A stretch of DNA of 64,000 bases, from assembly GCF_034377145.1 (NCBI RefSeq), contig NZ_CP139707.1, positions 3,393,501 through 3,457,500 of the forward strand. The letters are read 5' to 3'. Source of the DNA: Sulfitobacter sp. OXR-159 (GTDB lineage Bacteria; Pseudomonadota; Alphaproteobacteria; Rhodobacterales; Rhodobacteraceae). Numbering within the stretch: position 1 is the stretch's first letter; each line of letters starts with the position of its first letter. Under the pieces are notes generated by a model that worked only from the letters and a program-made list of their open reading frames with translations, did not search any database and had not been told where the DNA came from. Below, one piece after another: positions 51,643 through 61,276 of this stretch. Both the position numbers and the translations under genes were made by a program.

Positions 51643-51672
51643 TTGACATGCTATAATTTGATCATATTCTGC
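51643..51672 (+). promoter_or_regulatory. Predicted promoter with GntR operator copy 2 before the aminotransferase
   Basis: TTGACA (51643-51648) and TATTCT (51665-51670) with a 16-bp spacer. AATTTGATCATATTCTGC (51655-51672) fills the spacer and the -10, an arrangement suited to repression. The motif matches operator copy 1 in 15 of 18 positions. Confidence 0.55.
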
Positions 51673-51712
51673 AGCGAAGCTTATTTTTCACGCAGATAGA
51701 AGGTGCACAAAC

Positions 51713-53107
51713 ATGCCGCCCATTACGAATCACCTCCCCACCGCGGACCTTCAGGCGCTTGATGCGGCGCATCATATGCATCCTTTCACCACCAATGATG
51801 AATTGGGCGACAAGGGCGCACGCATCATCACACGGGCCAAGGGCATCTATCTGACCGACAGCGAGGGGAATGAAATCCTCGATGCGATGGCGGGGCTGTG
51901 GTGTGTGAACCTTGGCTATGGCCGCGAAGAGATGGGCAAGGTCGCCGCGCGGCAGATGAACGAACTGCCCTATTACAACACCTTCTTCCAAACGACCCAT
52001 GTGCCCGCCATCGCGCTGGCCAAGGAACTGGCCGACCTCGCCCCCGGTGATCTGAACCACGTCTTTTTCGCCGGGTCCGGATCAGAGGCGAACGACACCA
52101 ACCTGCGCATGGTCCGCACCTATTGGGCGCAAAAGGGCAAGCCCGAGAAGAGCCATATCATCAGCCGCAAGAATGCTTATCACGGCTCTTCGGTCGGGTC
52201 GGCCAGTCTGGGCGGCATGACCTATATGCATGAGCAAGGCGGCCTGCCGATCCCCGGCATCCATCACATCGGTCAGCCCGATTGGTATGCCGAGGGCGGG
52301 GATATGTCGCCCGAGGACTTCGGCCTGAAACGGGCGCAGGAGCTTGACGCGAAGATCGTCGAACTGGGTGCCGACAAGGTTGCCGCCTTCATTGCCGAAC
52401 CCGTGCAGGGCGCCGGCGGGGTTGTCATTCCGCCCAGTACCTACTGGCCCGAGATTCAGCGCATTTGCGACAAACACGACATTCTGTTGATCGCCGACGA
52501 GGTGATCTGTGGCTTTGGCCGGACAGGGAACTGGTTCGGCTCGCAAACCATGGGGATCAAGCCGCATATCATGACCATCGCCAAGGGCCTCAGCTCGGGC
52601 TACGCGCCGATTGGCGGGTCGATTGTGTGTGACGAAGTGGCCGAGGTCATCAACGCCTGCGAATTCAACCATGGCTACACCTATTCCGGTCACCCGGTCT
52701 GTGCCGCCGTGGCGCTGGAAAACCTGCGCATCATGCAAGAAGAGAACATCGTCGACCATGTGCGAGACGTCGCCGCCCCCGCGCTGAAAGAGGCGCTGGA
52801 TAAGCTGGGAGAGCATCCGCTGGTTGGCGGGGTTAACATCTCTGGCCTGATGGCGTCTCTGCCGCTGACGCCGGATAAGGAAAGCCGTGCGCAATTCGCG
52901 GATGGGGGCGTCGCTGGCTACACCTGCCGGGAGCATTGCTTTGCCAATAATCTGGTAATGCGCCATGTCGGCGACCGGATGATCATCTCTCCGCCGCTGG
53001 TCATCACGCCCGAAGAGATCAAGATCTTCGCCGAACGGGCGACCAAGGCACTGGATGCGACCTATGCCGACCTAAAAGACAAGGACGTGCTGAAAGCTGC
53101 GTCCTAA
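51713..53107 (+). CDS. spuC: Class III omega-aminotransferase (putrescine-pyruvate type)
   Basis: 464 residues. PLP fold type I with HMHPFTTNDELGDKGARIITRAKGIYL at the N-terminus, GLWCVNLGYGREEM, FAGSGSEANDTNLRM, LLIADEVICGFGRTG and the PLP Lys in TIAKGLSSGYAPIG. Closest by feel to SpuC-like putrescine/polyamine and taurine-pyruvate transaminases. Placement after a polyamine transporter and regulator favours putrescine; other omega-amines remain possible. Followed by a terminator. Confidence 0.85.
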   Translation: MPPITNHLPTADLQALDAAHHMHPFTTNDELGDKGARIITRAKGIYLTDSEGNEILDAMAGLWCVNLGYGREEMGKVAARQMNELPYYNTFFQTTHVPAIALAKELADLAPGDLNHVFFAGSGSEANDTNLRMVRTYWAQKGKPEKSHIISRKNAYHGSSVGSASLGGMTYMHEQGGLPIPGIHHIGQPDWYAEGGDMSPEDFGLKRAQELDAKIVELGADKVAAFIAEPVQGAGGVVIPPSTYWPEIQRICDKHDILLIADEVICGFGRTGNWFGSQTMGIKPHIMTIAKGLSSGYAPIGGSIVCDEVAEVINACEFNHGYTYSGHPVCAAVALENLRIMQEENIVDHVRDVAAPALKEALDKLGEHPLVGGVNISGLMASLPLTPDKESRAQFADGGVAGYTCREHCFANNLVMRHVGDRMIISPPLVITPEEIKIFAERATKALDATYADLKDKDVLKAAS

Positions 53108-53114
53108 ACGACCC

Positions 53115-53146
53115 GGGCTGCCCCCGTTTGGGGGTGGCCCTTTATT
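53115..53146 (+). terminator. Rho-independent terminator after the aminotransferase
   Basis: GGGCTGCCCCC (53115-53125) pairs with GGGGGTGGCCC (53130-53140), loop GTTT, then TTTATT. It sits directly after the stop and overlaps the last codon of the convergent transglycosylase gene. In the opposite direction no T run follows. Confidence 0.8.
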
Positions 53147-54440
53147 CGTTTCGCAGTCGGGCCAGCAGCCGGGGCGAAGCATAACCATCCGGCGCGATCC
53201 CCTCGGACTGCTGATAGCTGCGCACGGCATTGACGGTCAGCGGGCCGATCTTGGCGTCGATCTTTTGCGTGTCAAAACCCGCCTTCGTCAGCAGGGTCTG
53301 CAATTCGATCCGCTCATCAAAACTCAGCGCGCGGTCCTCGCGGGGCCACTCTTGCTTTATCTCCCCCGCGCCGCCGATCCGGTCGGCCAGATGGCCGACG
53401 CCGATGACATAGGCATCCGCCGTGTTATAGCGCTCGATCACCGCGAAATTCGGGAAGATCATAAAGGCCGCGCCCTGCGCACCTGCGGGCAGCAGGATCG
53501 ACGCGGGCCCGTGATCCGCAACCGCGTCGCCATTCAACGCTGTCACGCCAAGGTCGGCCCATTCCGCCGGGGTCTTGGTCACCTCCCGGTCGGCCAGCAG
53601 ATAGTCAAACCCCTCGGGCAGGGCCACTTCGACACCCCAAGGCTGGCCCGTCGTCCAGCCGAAATGCTTGAGATATGCCGCGGTAGAGGCCAGCGCATCG
53701 CTGGGGTTGTCGCCCCAAATGTCCCGCCGCCCGTCACCATCCCAATCGACGGCATGGGCGTGGAAGGACGACGGCATGAACTGCGTATGCCCCATCGCGC
53801 CCGCCCAAGAGCCACGCAACTGCTCAGCATCGGTATCGCCCGCCTGCAAAATGCGCAGAGCGTCCAGCAATTCGCCCTCGAAAAACTCCGCCCGCCGCGC
53901 GTCATAGGCAAGCGTGGCCAGCGAATTCAGCACGCTGTCGCCGCCTCGGAAACTGCCATAGGCGCTCTCTAGCCCCCAGATCGCGGTGACGATCTCTTTC
54001 TCTACGCCGTATTTGATTTCGATATCTTCCAGCGTGCGCTCCCACTGGGCCAACGCCTTTTGCCCATTCTGCACCCGCAGAGCCGAGGTCGCGGTGTCGA
54101 GGTAATCCCAGATCGTTTTGGTAAACTCGGACTGGTTGCGGTCGCGGCGGATCACCTCGGTATCATAGAGCACCGTATCCAGCGCGCGGTCAAAAACATC
54201 CGGGTCGATGCCCTGCTGCAGGGCGCGGGGCCGGAATTCCGTCACCCAAGCGCGCAGCCCGGCGTCATCGCCAGTAACCTCTGCAGGGGTGGTTTGCTCT
54301 GCCGGGGTGGCGGAAACAACCACGGCCTGCGACGTGCGCGGCGCGGGCCGCGTGGATTCAGAAGGGCCCGACCCAAAGGCCGGCGCCCCCATGCCTGCGG
54401 TCGCAAGAATGCCTGAAATCATCGCGTAGTGCCGGATCAT
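53142..54440 (-). CDS. Lytic murein transglycosylase (MltB-like) with peptidoglycan-binding domain
   Basis: 432 residues with a signal peptide (about 1-24, ending AFGSG) and no lipobox, so probably soluble in the periplasm. The catalytic domain (about 70-370) includes IWGLESAYGSFRGG with the active Glu, GSWAGAMGHTQFMPSSF and DGDGRRDIW. A C-terminal PG_binding_1 domain (about 375-432) has LQTLLTKAGFDTQKIDAKIGPLT in part. GAGG lies 6 nt before the ATG. Confidence 0.93.
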   Translation of the reverse strand: MIRHYAMISGILATAGMGAPAFGSGPSESTRPAPRTSQAVVVSATPAEQTTPAEVTGDDAGLRAWVTEFRPRALQQGIDPDVFDRALDTVLYDTEVIRRDRNQSEFTKTIWDYLDTATSALRVQNGQKALAQWERTLEDIEIKYGVEKEIVTAIWGLESAYGSFRGGDSVLNSLATLAYDARRAEFFEGELLDALRILQAGDTDAEQLRGSWAGAMGHTQFMPSSFHAHAVDWDGDGRRDIWGDNPSDALASTAAYLKHFGWTTGQPWGVEVALPEGFDYLLADREVTKTPAEWADLGVTALNGDAVADHGPASILLPAGAQGAAFMIFPNFAVIERYNTADAYVIGVGHLADRIGGAGEIKQEWPREDRALSFDERIELQTLLTKAGFDTQKIDAKIGPLTVNAVRSYQQSEGIAPDGYASPRLLARLRNE

Positions 54441-54541
54441 AATCGCCTCACCTCATAGAGTTGCGACAAATCCTATGCCCGCCCCGCCCCGGTGGAAAGG
54501 GAGGGGCGCGGCCATCCGCGAAGCTCCGCCTGTTTGCCGTC

Positions 54542-56809
54542 TCAGCGGCGGGTGCGGGTCACTTTGCGCTTGATCTTGTCCTTCTTGCGCTTGGCTTTCA
54601 CAGCCTTGCCGCGCGGGTTGCGCCCCGCCGGGCTGCGCCGACCAGCGCCCCCGCCTTGTTTTACCTTCTGATCTTCGATCTCAAGCAGTTCCAGCGCGAT
54701 GCCCCCGGTCACCGGGACCGCCTCGGCCAAGCGCACGGTCACGCGCTGGCCGATGCCGATGATCATGCCGGTATCGGACCCCATCAGCGTCTGCGCCTCT
54801 GGATCATGGTGGAAATACTCGCGCCCCAAAGACCGCATCGGCACCAGCCCATCCGCGCCAGTCTCGTCCAGCTTCACGAAGGCCCCGAACCGGGCGATGC
54901 CGCTGATCCGACCGGTGAACTCATTGCCCACACGCTCCGACAAAAAGGCAGCGAGGTAGCGGTCGGTCGTGTCCCGCTCTGCCACCATCGAGCGCCGCTC
55001 GGTGTCCGAGATATGCGCGCCGGTCTGTTCCAGCCCTTCGATCTCTTCCGGGGTCAAACCGTCCTTGCCCCAGCCATGCGCCGTGATCAGGGCGCGGTGC
55101 ACAATCAGGTCGGCATAGCGCCGGATCGGAGAGGTAAAATGTGCATAAGACCGCAGGGCGAGGCCAAAGTGCCCGATATGCGCGGGCCCGTAATAGGCCT
55201 GCGTCATCGACCGCAGGGTGCTGAGGTTGATCAGTTCCGCATCATTCGTCCCCGCCGCCTGATCCAACAGCCGGTTAAGATGCGCGGTTTGTAGCACCTG
55301 CCCCTTGGCCAGGGTAAAGCCTGCCGCCTGCGCCGTTTCGCGCAGGGATTCCAGTTTCTCCGGTGAGGGTTCCTCGTGAATGCGAAACAGCAGCGGTGTT
55401 TTCTTTTTCAGCAAGGTCTCGGCGGCAGCGACATTCGCCAGCACCATGAACTCTTCGATCAGCTTATGCGCGTCGAGCCTTTCGCGGAAGTTGACCGATT
55501 TCACCTTGCCGTCGTCGCCCAACTCAATCCGGCGCTCCGGTAGGTCCAACTCAAGCGGTTGCCGCTCGGCCCGCGCAGTTTTCAGTGCGCCGTAGGCGGC
55601 ATAAAGCGGTTTCAGCACAGGCTCCAACAGCGGGCCGGTGCGGTCGTTGGGGTTGCCGTCAATGGCGTCCTGCACCTCTTCGTAATGCAAGGATGCGGGC
55701 GAGCGCATCAGCCCGCGATGGAACGTATGACCGATCTTGTTGCCCTTGGCATCCAGCACCATACGCACGGCGATACAGGCGCGCGGGACACCTTCGTGCA
55801 ATGAGCACAGATCGCCCGACAGGCGATCCGGCAGCATCGGCACAACGCGGTCGGGGAAATAGGTGGAGTTGCCCCGTTTGCGCGCTTCGATATCCAACGC
55901 CGAACCGGGTGTGACATAGGCGGCCACATCGGCAATGGCGACCCAGACGACATGACCACCCTCGTTCTTGGGGTCCTCATCCGCATGGGCATAGCAGGCG
56001 TCATCATGGTCACGCGCATCCGACGGGTCGATGGTGACCAATGGCAGATCACGCAGGTCCTCGCGGCCCTTAAGGCCCTGCGGTTTCGCTGCATCGGCCT
56101 GCTCGATCACCTTATCGGGGAAATCATCGGGAATGCCGTGCTGATGGATCGCGATAAGTGACACCGCGCGCGGCTCTGAGGGGTCGCCCAACCGCTCGAC
56201 AATTCGCGCACGGGGGGAGCCCATGCGCCCCTTTGGTCCGGCCTGCTCGGCCTCGACCAATTCGCCGTCCTTGGCCCCGTGGGTATGGTCTGCCCCGACG
56301 CGCCATTCACGGTCTGCGCCCTTGTCGATCGGCACGATCCGCCCGCCTTCGGCAGCCTTGCGGAAGATGCCCAACACCTTTTTCGGGTTGCTGCCAATGC
56401 GCCGGATCAGCCGCGCCTCATAGTGGTGGTCTTCGCCTTTCACCAGCGTCAGCCGCGCCAGAATGCGGTCGCCTTCGCCAAGGGCGGGGTCGCTGTCGCG
56501 CGGGATCAGCAACACGACGGGCTCTTTCCCCTCACCGTGCCACTCCATCGGCTTGGCAAACAGATCGCCATCCTTGTCCGGCCCCGTGACCAACAGCACC
56601 GAGACCGGCGGCAAGCGATCCGGGTCTTGATAGCTGCGCTTGCGCTTCTCCAGATGGCCTTCGGCCTCCAGCTCTTTCAGTACGCGCTTCAGATCGATCC
56701 GCGCCGCACCTTTGATGCCAAAGGCTTTGGCGATGTCGCGCTTGGCCGTCAGCGTGGGGTTCTGTTCGATCCAGTCGAGGATCTCGGATTTGCTGGGTAT
56801 CTTGCTCAT
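54542..56809 (-). CDS. rnr: Ribonuclease R
   Basis: 755 residues. Order: N-terminal winged-helix (1-75), cold-shock domains, RNB catalytic domain with IDPSDARDHDDACYA (about 255-270; the Asp cluster binds Mg), an S1 domain (about 635-715) and a Lys/Arg-rich tail (KAVKAKRKKDKIKRK). It degrades structured RNA 3' to 5' and helps clear defective mRNA and tRNA. It stands alone between mltB-like and DUF2064 genes. Confidence 0.96.
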   Translation of the reverse strand: MSKIPSKSEILDWIEQNPTLTAKRDIAKAFGIKGAARIDLKRVLKELEAEGHLEKRKRSYQDPDRLPPVSVLLVTGPDKDGDLFAKPMEWHGEGKEPVVLLIPRDSDPALGEGDRILARLTLVKGEDHHYEARLIRRIGSNPKKVLGIFRKAAEGGRIVPIDKGADREWRVGADHTHGAKDGELVEAEQAGPKGRMGSPRARIVERLGDPSEPRAVSLIAIHQHGIPDDFPDKVIEQADAAKPQGLKGREDLRDLPLVTIDPSDARDHDDACYAHADEDPKNEGGHVVWVAIADVAAYVTPGSALDIEARKRGNSTYFPDRVVPMLPDRLSGDLCSLHEGVPRACIAVRMVLDAKGNKIGHTFHRGLMRSPASLHYEEVQDAIDGNPNDRTGPLLEPVLKPLYAAYGALKTARAERQPLELDLPERRIELGDDGKVKSVNFRERLDAHKLIEEFMVLANVAAAETLLKKKTPLLFRIHEEPSPEKLESLRETAQAAGFTLAKGQVLQTAHLNRLLDQAAGTNDAELINLSTLRSMTQAYYGPAHIGHFGLALRSYAHFTSPIRRYADLIVHRALITAHGWGKDGLTPEEIEGLEQTGAHISDTERRSMVAERDTTDRYLAAFLSERVGNEFTGRISGIARFGAFVKLDETGADGLVPMRSLGREYFHHDPEAQTLMGSDTGMIIGIGQRVTVRLAEAVPVTGGIALELLEIEDQKVKQGGGAGRRSPAGRNPRGKAVKAKRKKDKIKRKVTRTRR

Positions 56810-56841
56810 ACCTCAGCAGGTAGCACGCAGCCCCCCTGTCG

Positions 56842-57411
56842 TCATGGCAAATCGTGAATTTCGTCCACGTCGCGCAGGGTTGAGACTTCGGCGATGCGGT
56901 AGCCCGGCAGGGTCGCACGGCTGTCGGCCAGCGCGTAAGGGCCGGACCAGCGCACAGCGTCGAAAAGGCTGGGCGGTGCGCGGCGGGGGTGTTTCAACCC
57001 CACCAGCCAATAGCCCCCATCGGGCGCGGGGCCAAAGACCGCGTCATGTCGTCCGAGCGCGTCGAAGGCCCGCGCAAGTTCCTTGCGGTTGATGCCCGGA
57101 ATATCCGCCCCGATCACACAGGCCGGGCCGGGTGCGGCGCGTAGCATCCGTGCCATGCGGTCGCCCAGATTGCCCCTGCCCTGCGGCCAGCGGGGCAAAT
57201 GCGCGGACCAAACCCGGCTTTGCAGCCCTTCGACATCCGGCGCGACAGCCAGTACCACCTGCCAACGCGGATCTTCGATGCGGCGCAGCAGGCGGCGCGT
57301 CTGGTGGCGAAACCACCATGCCGCGCCCACCATGCCGAGGTCACGGCCCAGCCGGGTTTTCACCCGACCGGGATGCGGTTCTTTTACCATAACGATGAGC
57401 GTTGGTTTCAC
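56842..57411 (-). CDS. DUF2064 / TIGR04282 glycosyltransferase-like protein
   Basis: 189 residues from a GTG at 57411 that overlaps the dapE stop (GTGA). [20 protein letters not shown] is the nucleotide-binding start, with [10 protein letters not shown] (D-x-D-like GADIP) and [14 protein letters not shown] further on, matching the TIGR04282 family named after arsenosugar biosynthesis. No arsenic gene is nearby, so that name may mislead. Residues 1-3 coincide with a parS-like palindrome. Confidence 0.82.
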   Translation of the reverse strand: MKPTLIVMVKEPHPGRVKTRLGRDLGMVGAAWWFRHQTRRLLRRIEDPRWQVVLAVAPDVEGLQSRVWSAHLPRWPQGRGNLGDRMARMLRAAPGPACVIGADIPGINRKELARAFDALGRHDAVFGPAPDGGYWLVGLKHPRRAPPSLFDAVRWSGPYALADSRATLPGYRIAEVSTLRDVDEIHDLP

Positions 57412-57419
57412 GTGAAATA
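57404..57419. other. parS-like centromere site
   Basis: GGTTTCACGTGAAATA contains the perfect 12-bp palindrome TTTCACGTGAAA and matches the bacterial parS consensus TGTTTCACGTGAAACA at 14 of 16 positions. It sits on the dapE/DUF2064 junction. I saw no other match in the window. ParB binding is inferred. Confidence 0.55.
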
Positions 57420-58553
57420 ATTCCGCAGCACGCGGCTGTAGATGGATTTGAGCTGTTCGATATGTTCAACCCGCACATGTTCATCGACTTGGTGCATGGA
57501 CTGGCCGACCAGACCGAACTCGACCACCGGGCAATGCGCTTTGACGAAACGCGCATCCGAAGTGCCGCCGGTGGTAGAAAGCTCGGGCTGCACGCCCGTC
57601 TCCGCCTCCACCGCGCCCGCAACCAGATCGGACAGAGCGCCCGGCGGGGTGATAAAGCTCTCGCCGGAAATCTTGATCTCCACATCAACCTGCAGGCCAA
57701 ATTCCCCTGCGATTTTATCCGCTTCGCCGCGCAGCCAATCGCTGAGGCTTGCGCCTGAATGGTGGTCATTGAACCGGATATTCACCGCGCCACGACACTG
57801 CGCCGGGATCACGTTGGTGGCCTTGTTGCCAGTGTCGACCGTCACAACCGCCAGCGTGGAAGGATCAAAATGATCGCTGCCCTGATCCAATTCATGGCTC
57901 GCCAAACGATCCATCAGCCGCATCATCGCAGGCAGCGGGTTGTTGGCCCGGTGCGGATAGGCCGCGTGGCCCTGTTTGCCCGTCACCTTGAAATGCGCGT
58001 TCATCGACCCGCGCCGCCCGATCTTGATCATGTCGCCCATGGTCTCGGGGCAAGTCGGCTCCCCCACAAGGCAGACATCCATCCGCTCGCCGTTTTCGGC
58101 CATAAAATCCAACAGCGCCGTGGTCCCGTCGAGGGCGTCGCCCTCTTCATCCCCGGTGATCGCCAGCACGATGGAGCCATCAGGCGGTGTGTCCTTCACG
58201 AAATCAACCGCCGCCGCGACAAAGGCCGCCACGCCGGATTTCATGTCGGTGGTGCCGCGGCCATACATGATGCCGTCTTTGATCTCGGCTCCGAAAGGGG
58301 GAATCGACCAGTCGGCCTCATCCCCGATGGGGACCACATCGGTGTGACCGTTAAAGCCGAAAGACTTGGTGTTGCCCTTGTTGCCCCAGCGGGCAAAAAG
58401 GTTGCAAATGCCGCCCCGGTCCACGCGCGTGCAGTCGAACCCAGCCGCGCCCAGCACCTCTTCCAGCACTTCCAACGCACCATCGTTAACGGGGGTGACA
58501 GAGGCGCAGCGCACCAGTTTTGCGGTGAGATCAACAGGGTCGAGACCGGACAT
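57408..58553 (-). CDS. dapE: Succinyl-diaminopimelate desuccinylase
   Basis: 381 residues. M20 metallopeptidase with zinc ligands in [34 protein letters not shown] and [13 protein letters not shown], plus [21 protein letters not shown] near the end. It releases succinate to give LL-diaminopimelate for lysine and murein. The succinylase partner dapD is 0.8 kb upstream on the same strand. Confidence 0.95.
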   Translation of the reverse strand: MSGLDPVDLTAKLVRCASVTPVNDGALEVLEEVLGAAGFDCTRVDRGGICNLFARWGNKGNTKSFGFNGHTDVVPIGDEADWSIPPFGAEIKDGIMYGRGTTDMKSGVAAFVAAAVDFVKDTPPDGSIVLAITGDEEGDALDGTTALLDFMAENGERMDVCLVGEPTCPETMGDMIKIGRRGSMNAHFKVTGKQGHAAYPHRANNPLPAMMRLMDRLASHELDQGSDHFDPSTLAVVTVDTGNKATNVIPAQCRGAVNIRFNDHHSGASLSDWLRGEADKIAGEFGLQVDVEIKISGESFITPPGALSDLVAGAVEAETGVQPELSTTGGTSDARFVKAHCPVVEFGLVGQSMHQVDEHVRVEHIEQLKSIYSRVLRNYFT

Positions 58554-58654
58554 ATCGGCTCCTTTTCAGGGGTTATCGCTTGTCCGGTAACTTGTGTGGG
58601 CAAATCGCGCCGATGCCAAGGGGGCGCACTGCAATTCCCCGTGTGGGACCGTGG

Positions 58655-58993
58655 TCAGTCGAAAAACGGGGTCATTTGGGCGACGATGACCGAGTTTTCC
58701 TCTAGTGCGCGCTGCATCAACTCACGCTCTTCGCCGTCGATCTCTTGGCCCTCGGCCTCGCGCTCTTCCAGCGTGCCATAGCCGGTCACGTCCAGCGGGT
58801 TGGTGTCGGCCTGTTTGAGGATCGCCACGGTCTCTCGCACGGCTTCGGCCTCGTCGATACCAGAGGCGAAACACATCAGCGCGGCCCCGGTGGCCTTGTC
58901 GGGCAGGCCATCGCCATCCTTGCGACCGATCTGAACCAAAAGGGTAAAGACCTGCTGGCGCGAAGGTTTCTTGGTTTTCTTGGGTTCAGACAT
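58655..58993 (-). CDS. Conserved hypothetical protein
   Basis: 112 residues, acidic in the second half and Lys-rich at the start (SEPKKTKKPSRQQ). No signal peptide, membrane helix or known motif. FASGIDEAEAVRETVAILKQADTNPLDV looks alpha-helical. The ATG at 58993 lies only 5 nt after a 10-bp hairpin and has no clear Shine-Dalgarno. It lies between dapE and a GlsB-like gene. I do not recognise a function. Confidence 0.75.
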   Translation of the reverse strand: MSEPKKTKKPSRQQVFTLLVQIGRKDGDGLPDKATGAALMCFASGIDEAEAVRETVAILKQADTNPLDVTGYGTLEEREAEGQEIDGEERELMQRALEENSVIVAQMTPFFD

Positions 58994-58998
58994 GATAA

Positions 58999-59024
58999 GG
59001 GCCGCCGATTGCTTTCGGCAGCCC
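58999..59024 (-). other. Hairpin immediately upstream of a start codon
   Basis: On the minus strand GGGCTGCCGA (59015-59024) pairs with TCGGCGGCCC (58999-59008) over ten pairs with one wobble, loop AAGCAA. It ends 5 nt before the ATG at 58993 and so occupies the ribosome landing site. It could be a terminator of the upstream GlsB-like gene or a translation control element. Confidence 0.55.
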
Positions 59025-59081
59025 TAACCTTTTCGCTCAGACTTGGAAAGGGGCCGCGCCCCTGCCCTTAGGTCTTGGCAA

Positions 59082-59336
59082 TCAAGTCTTGCCGCGGACC
59101 AACCGTGTGACCCAGATCAGCAGGCAGGCACCGATAATACCGACCACCAACTGACCGAACCAACCGCCCAGCGTGCTGCCAACGATCAGCATCAAGAGCC
59201 AGTTCGCGACCAAGGCACCAACGATGCCGAGGATGATGTTCATGATCAGACCCATGTCCGATTTCATGATTTTTTCTGCGATCCAGCCTGCAAGGCCACC
59301 CACGATGATTGCGGCAAACCAACCGATACCCGTCAT
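59082..59336 (-). CDS. GlsB/YeaQ/YmgE family stress-response membrane protein
   Basis: 84 residues with three membrane helices (IGWFAAIIVGGLAGWIAEKI; LIMNIILGIVGALVANWLL; LVVGIIGACLLIWVTRLV). The GGLAGWIAEKIM start and NIILGIVGALVANWL are family hallmarks. Transglycosylase-associated-protein-like; linked to general stress in other bacteria. Role unknown. Confidence 0.9.
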   Translation of the reverse strand: MTGIGWFAAIIVGGLAGWIAEKIMKSDMGLIMNIILGIVGALVANWLLMLIVGSTLGGWFGQLVVGIIGACLLIWVTRLVRGKT

Positions 59337-59392
59337 GTCGTCAATCTCCTTTGAATTCAGGTCTCAACGCTATGAAGGGGCATTTGGTTCCC

Positions 59393-60220
<828 letters not shown>

Positions 60221-60256
60221 GGGGCAAGTCTCCGAATGTGAAAAGGCCTTTTGAGG

Positions 60257-60285
60257 GCTATAGCCTTGCACCGCCTAGGGTGCAA
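60257..60285 (-). promoter_or_regulatory. Predicted dapD promoter within a set of palindromes
   Basis: On the minus strand TTGCAC (60280-60285) and TATAGC (60257-60262) with a 17-bp spacer. The spacer and -35 carry the inverted repeat TTGCACC-N6-GGTGCAA (60266-60285), and the -10 lies in the palindrome GGCTATAGCC (60256-60265). A third palindrome, AAAAGGCCTTTT, follows at 60241-60252. Confidence 0.55.
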
Positions 60286-60392
60286 TTGCCGGGCGATGAG
60301 GGGCGTGGTCATTCTGCGATCAACAATGCATGTTGACCTGAGCGGCCATCGCGCCACCTGAGCCAAGCCCTAGACCAAGGAAAGACCCGAGG

Positions 60393-61256
60393 ATGACCGA
60401 GGAACACCGCCACCCCCTGCGCCGCGCCAATGTTGACCGCGCCAAGGCCCAAGACGCCCCCGACACGCCGCAAACCCGCGCGCCCGCCTACCGTCTGGCC
60501 TTTACCGACGATGACTTCATGTGCCGCGATGAGCTGCGCCCGGTGCGCCTGCAACTGGAATTGCTCAAGCCCGAACTGCTGCTCGATGCCCACGGCATCC
60601 AATCAACCATCGTGCTCTTTGGCGGCGCGCGCATTCCTGCACCAGCCGAGAAACACACCGCCCGCACCAAGACGCTGGCCGATCTGTCGCGTTTTTATGA
60701 CGAGACGCGCACCTTTGCCCGGCTGATGACTGAAAAGTCGATGGAGACCGGCGGCGTGGAGAACGTCATCGTCACCGGCGGTGGGCCGGGTGTGATGGAG
60801 GCGGGCAACCGTGGCGCGTTGGACGCAGGCGGCCATTCCATCGGCCTGAATATCGTTCTGCCGTTTGAGCAGGCGCCCAACGAATATGTCACGCCGGAGC
60901 TTTGCTTTAACTTCCACTATTTCGCGATCCGCAAGATGCATTTCCTGATGCGCGCCCGCGCGATCTGCGTCTTCCCCGGTGGTTTCGGCACCATGGACGA
61001 GCTCTTTGAGGCCCTGACGCTGATCCAGACCGGCCGCATGAACCGCGTGCCCTTCTTGCTGTTTGGGCGCGAGTTCTGGGAAAAAATCATCAATTGGGAC
61101 GCGCTGGCCGATGCCGGAACGATCTCTGCCGAAGACCTCGACCTGTTTCGCTTTGTCGAAAGCGCGGATGAGGCGATGGAGGTGATCGAGAATTGGGAAA
61201 CCGCCCCCGCCCGCGAACATGTGCCGGGCCGGGAAGAGGTCGAAGATCATGGCTGA
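60393..61256 (+). CDS. LOG-family (TIGR00730) Rossmann-fold protein
   Basis: 287 residues. The signature pair is GGGPGVMEAGNRGA (residues about 130-143) and FPGGFGTMDELFEALT (about 195-210), as in cytokinin riboside 5'-phosphate phosphoribohydrolases often misnamed lysine decarboxylases. The long N-terminal extension (1-90) is typical of the larger proteobacterial branch, where nucleotide hydrolysis (PpnN-like) is known for relatives. Exact substrate unproven. Convergent with the nitronate monooxygenase gene. Confidence 0.88.
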   Translation: MTEEHRHPLRRANVDRAKAQDAPDTPQTRAPAYRLAFTDDDFMCRDELRPVRLQLELLKPELLLDAHGIQSTIVLFGGARIPAPAEKHTARTKTLADLSRFYDETRTFARLMTEKSMETGGVENVIVTGGGPGVMEAGNRGALDAGGHSIGLNIVLPFEQAPNEYVTPELCFNFHYFAIRKMHFLMRARAICVFPGGFGTMDELFEALTLIQTGRMNRVPFLLFGREFWEKIINWDALADAGTISAEDLDLFRFVESADEAMEVIENWETAPAREHVPGREEVEDHG

Positions 61257-61276
61257 TCGGGCTTTGCCCGGCCATG

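Noticed and set aside
56842-57411. An arsenosugar biosynthesis enzyme, as the family name suggests
   Set aside because: No ars or radical-SAM partner genes nearby; the family name is inherited from a different context.
57404-57419. A coincidental E-box-like CACGTG palindrome
   Set aside because: Kept as a parS candidate because the match extends to 14 of 16 positions; other CACGTG occurrences in the window lack the flanking TTT/AAA.
60393-61256. Lysine decarboxylase
   Set aside because: The GGGxGxMEA and PGGFGTMDE motifs belong to LOG-type phosphoribohydrolases; the lysine decarboxylase label is a known misannotation, and nearness to dapD/dapE does not rescue it.
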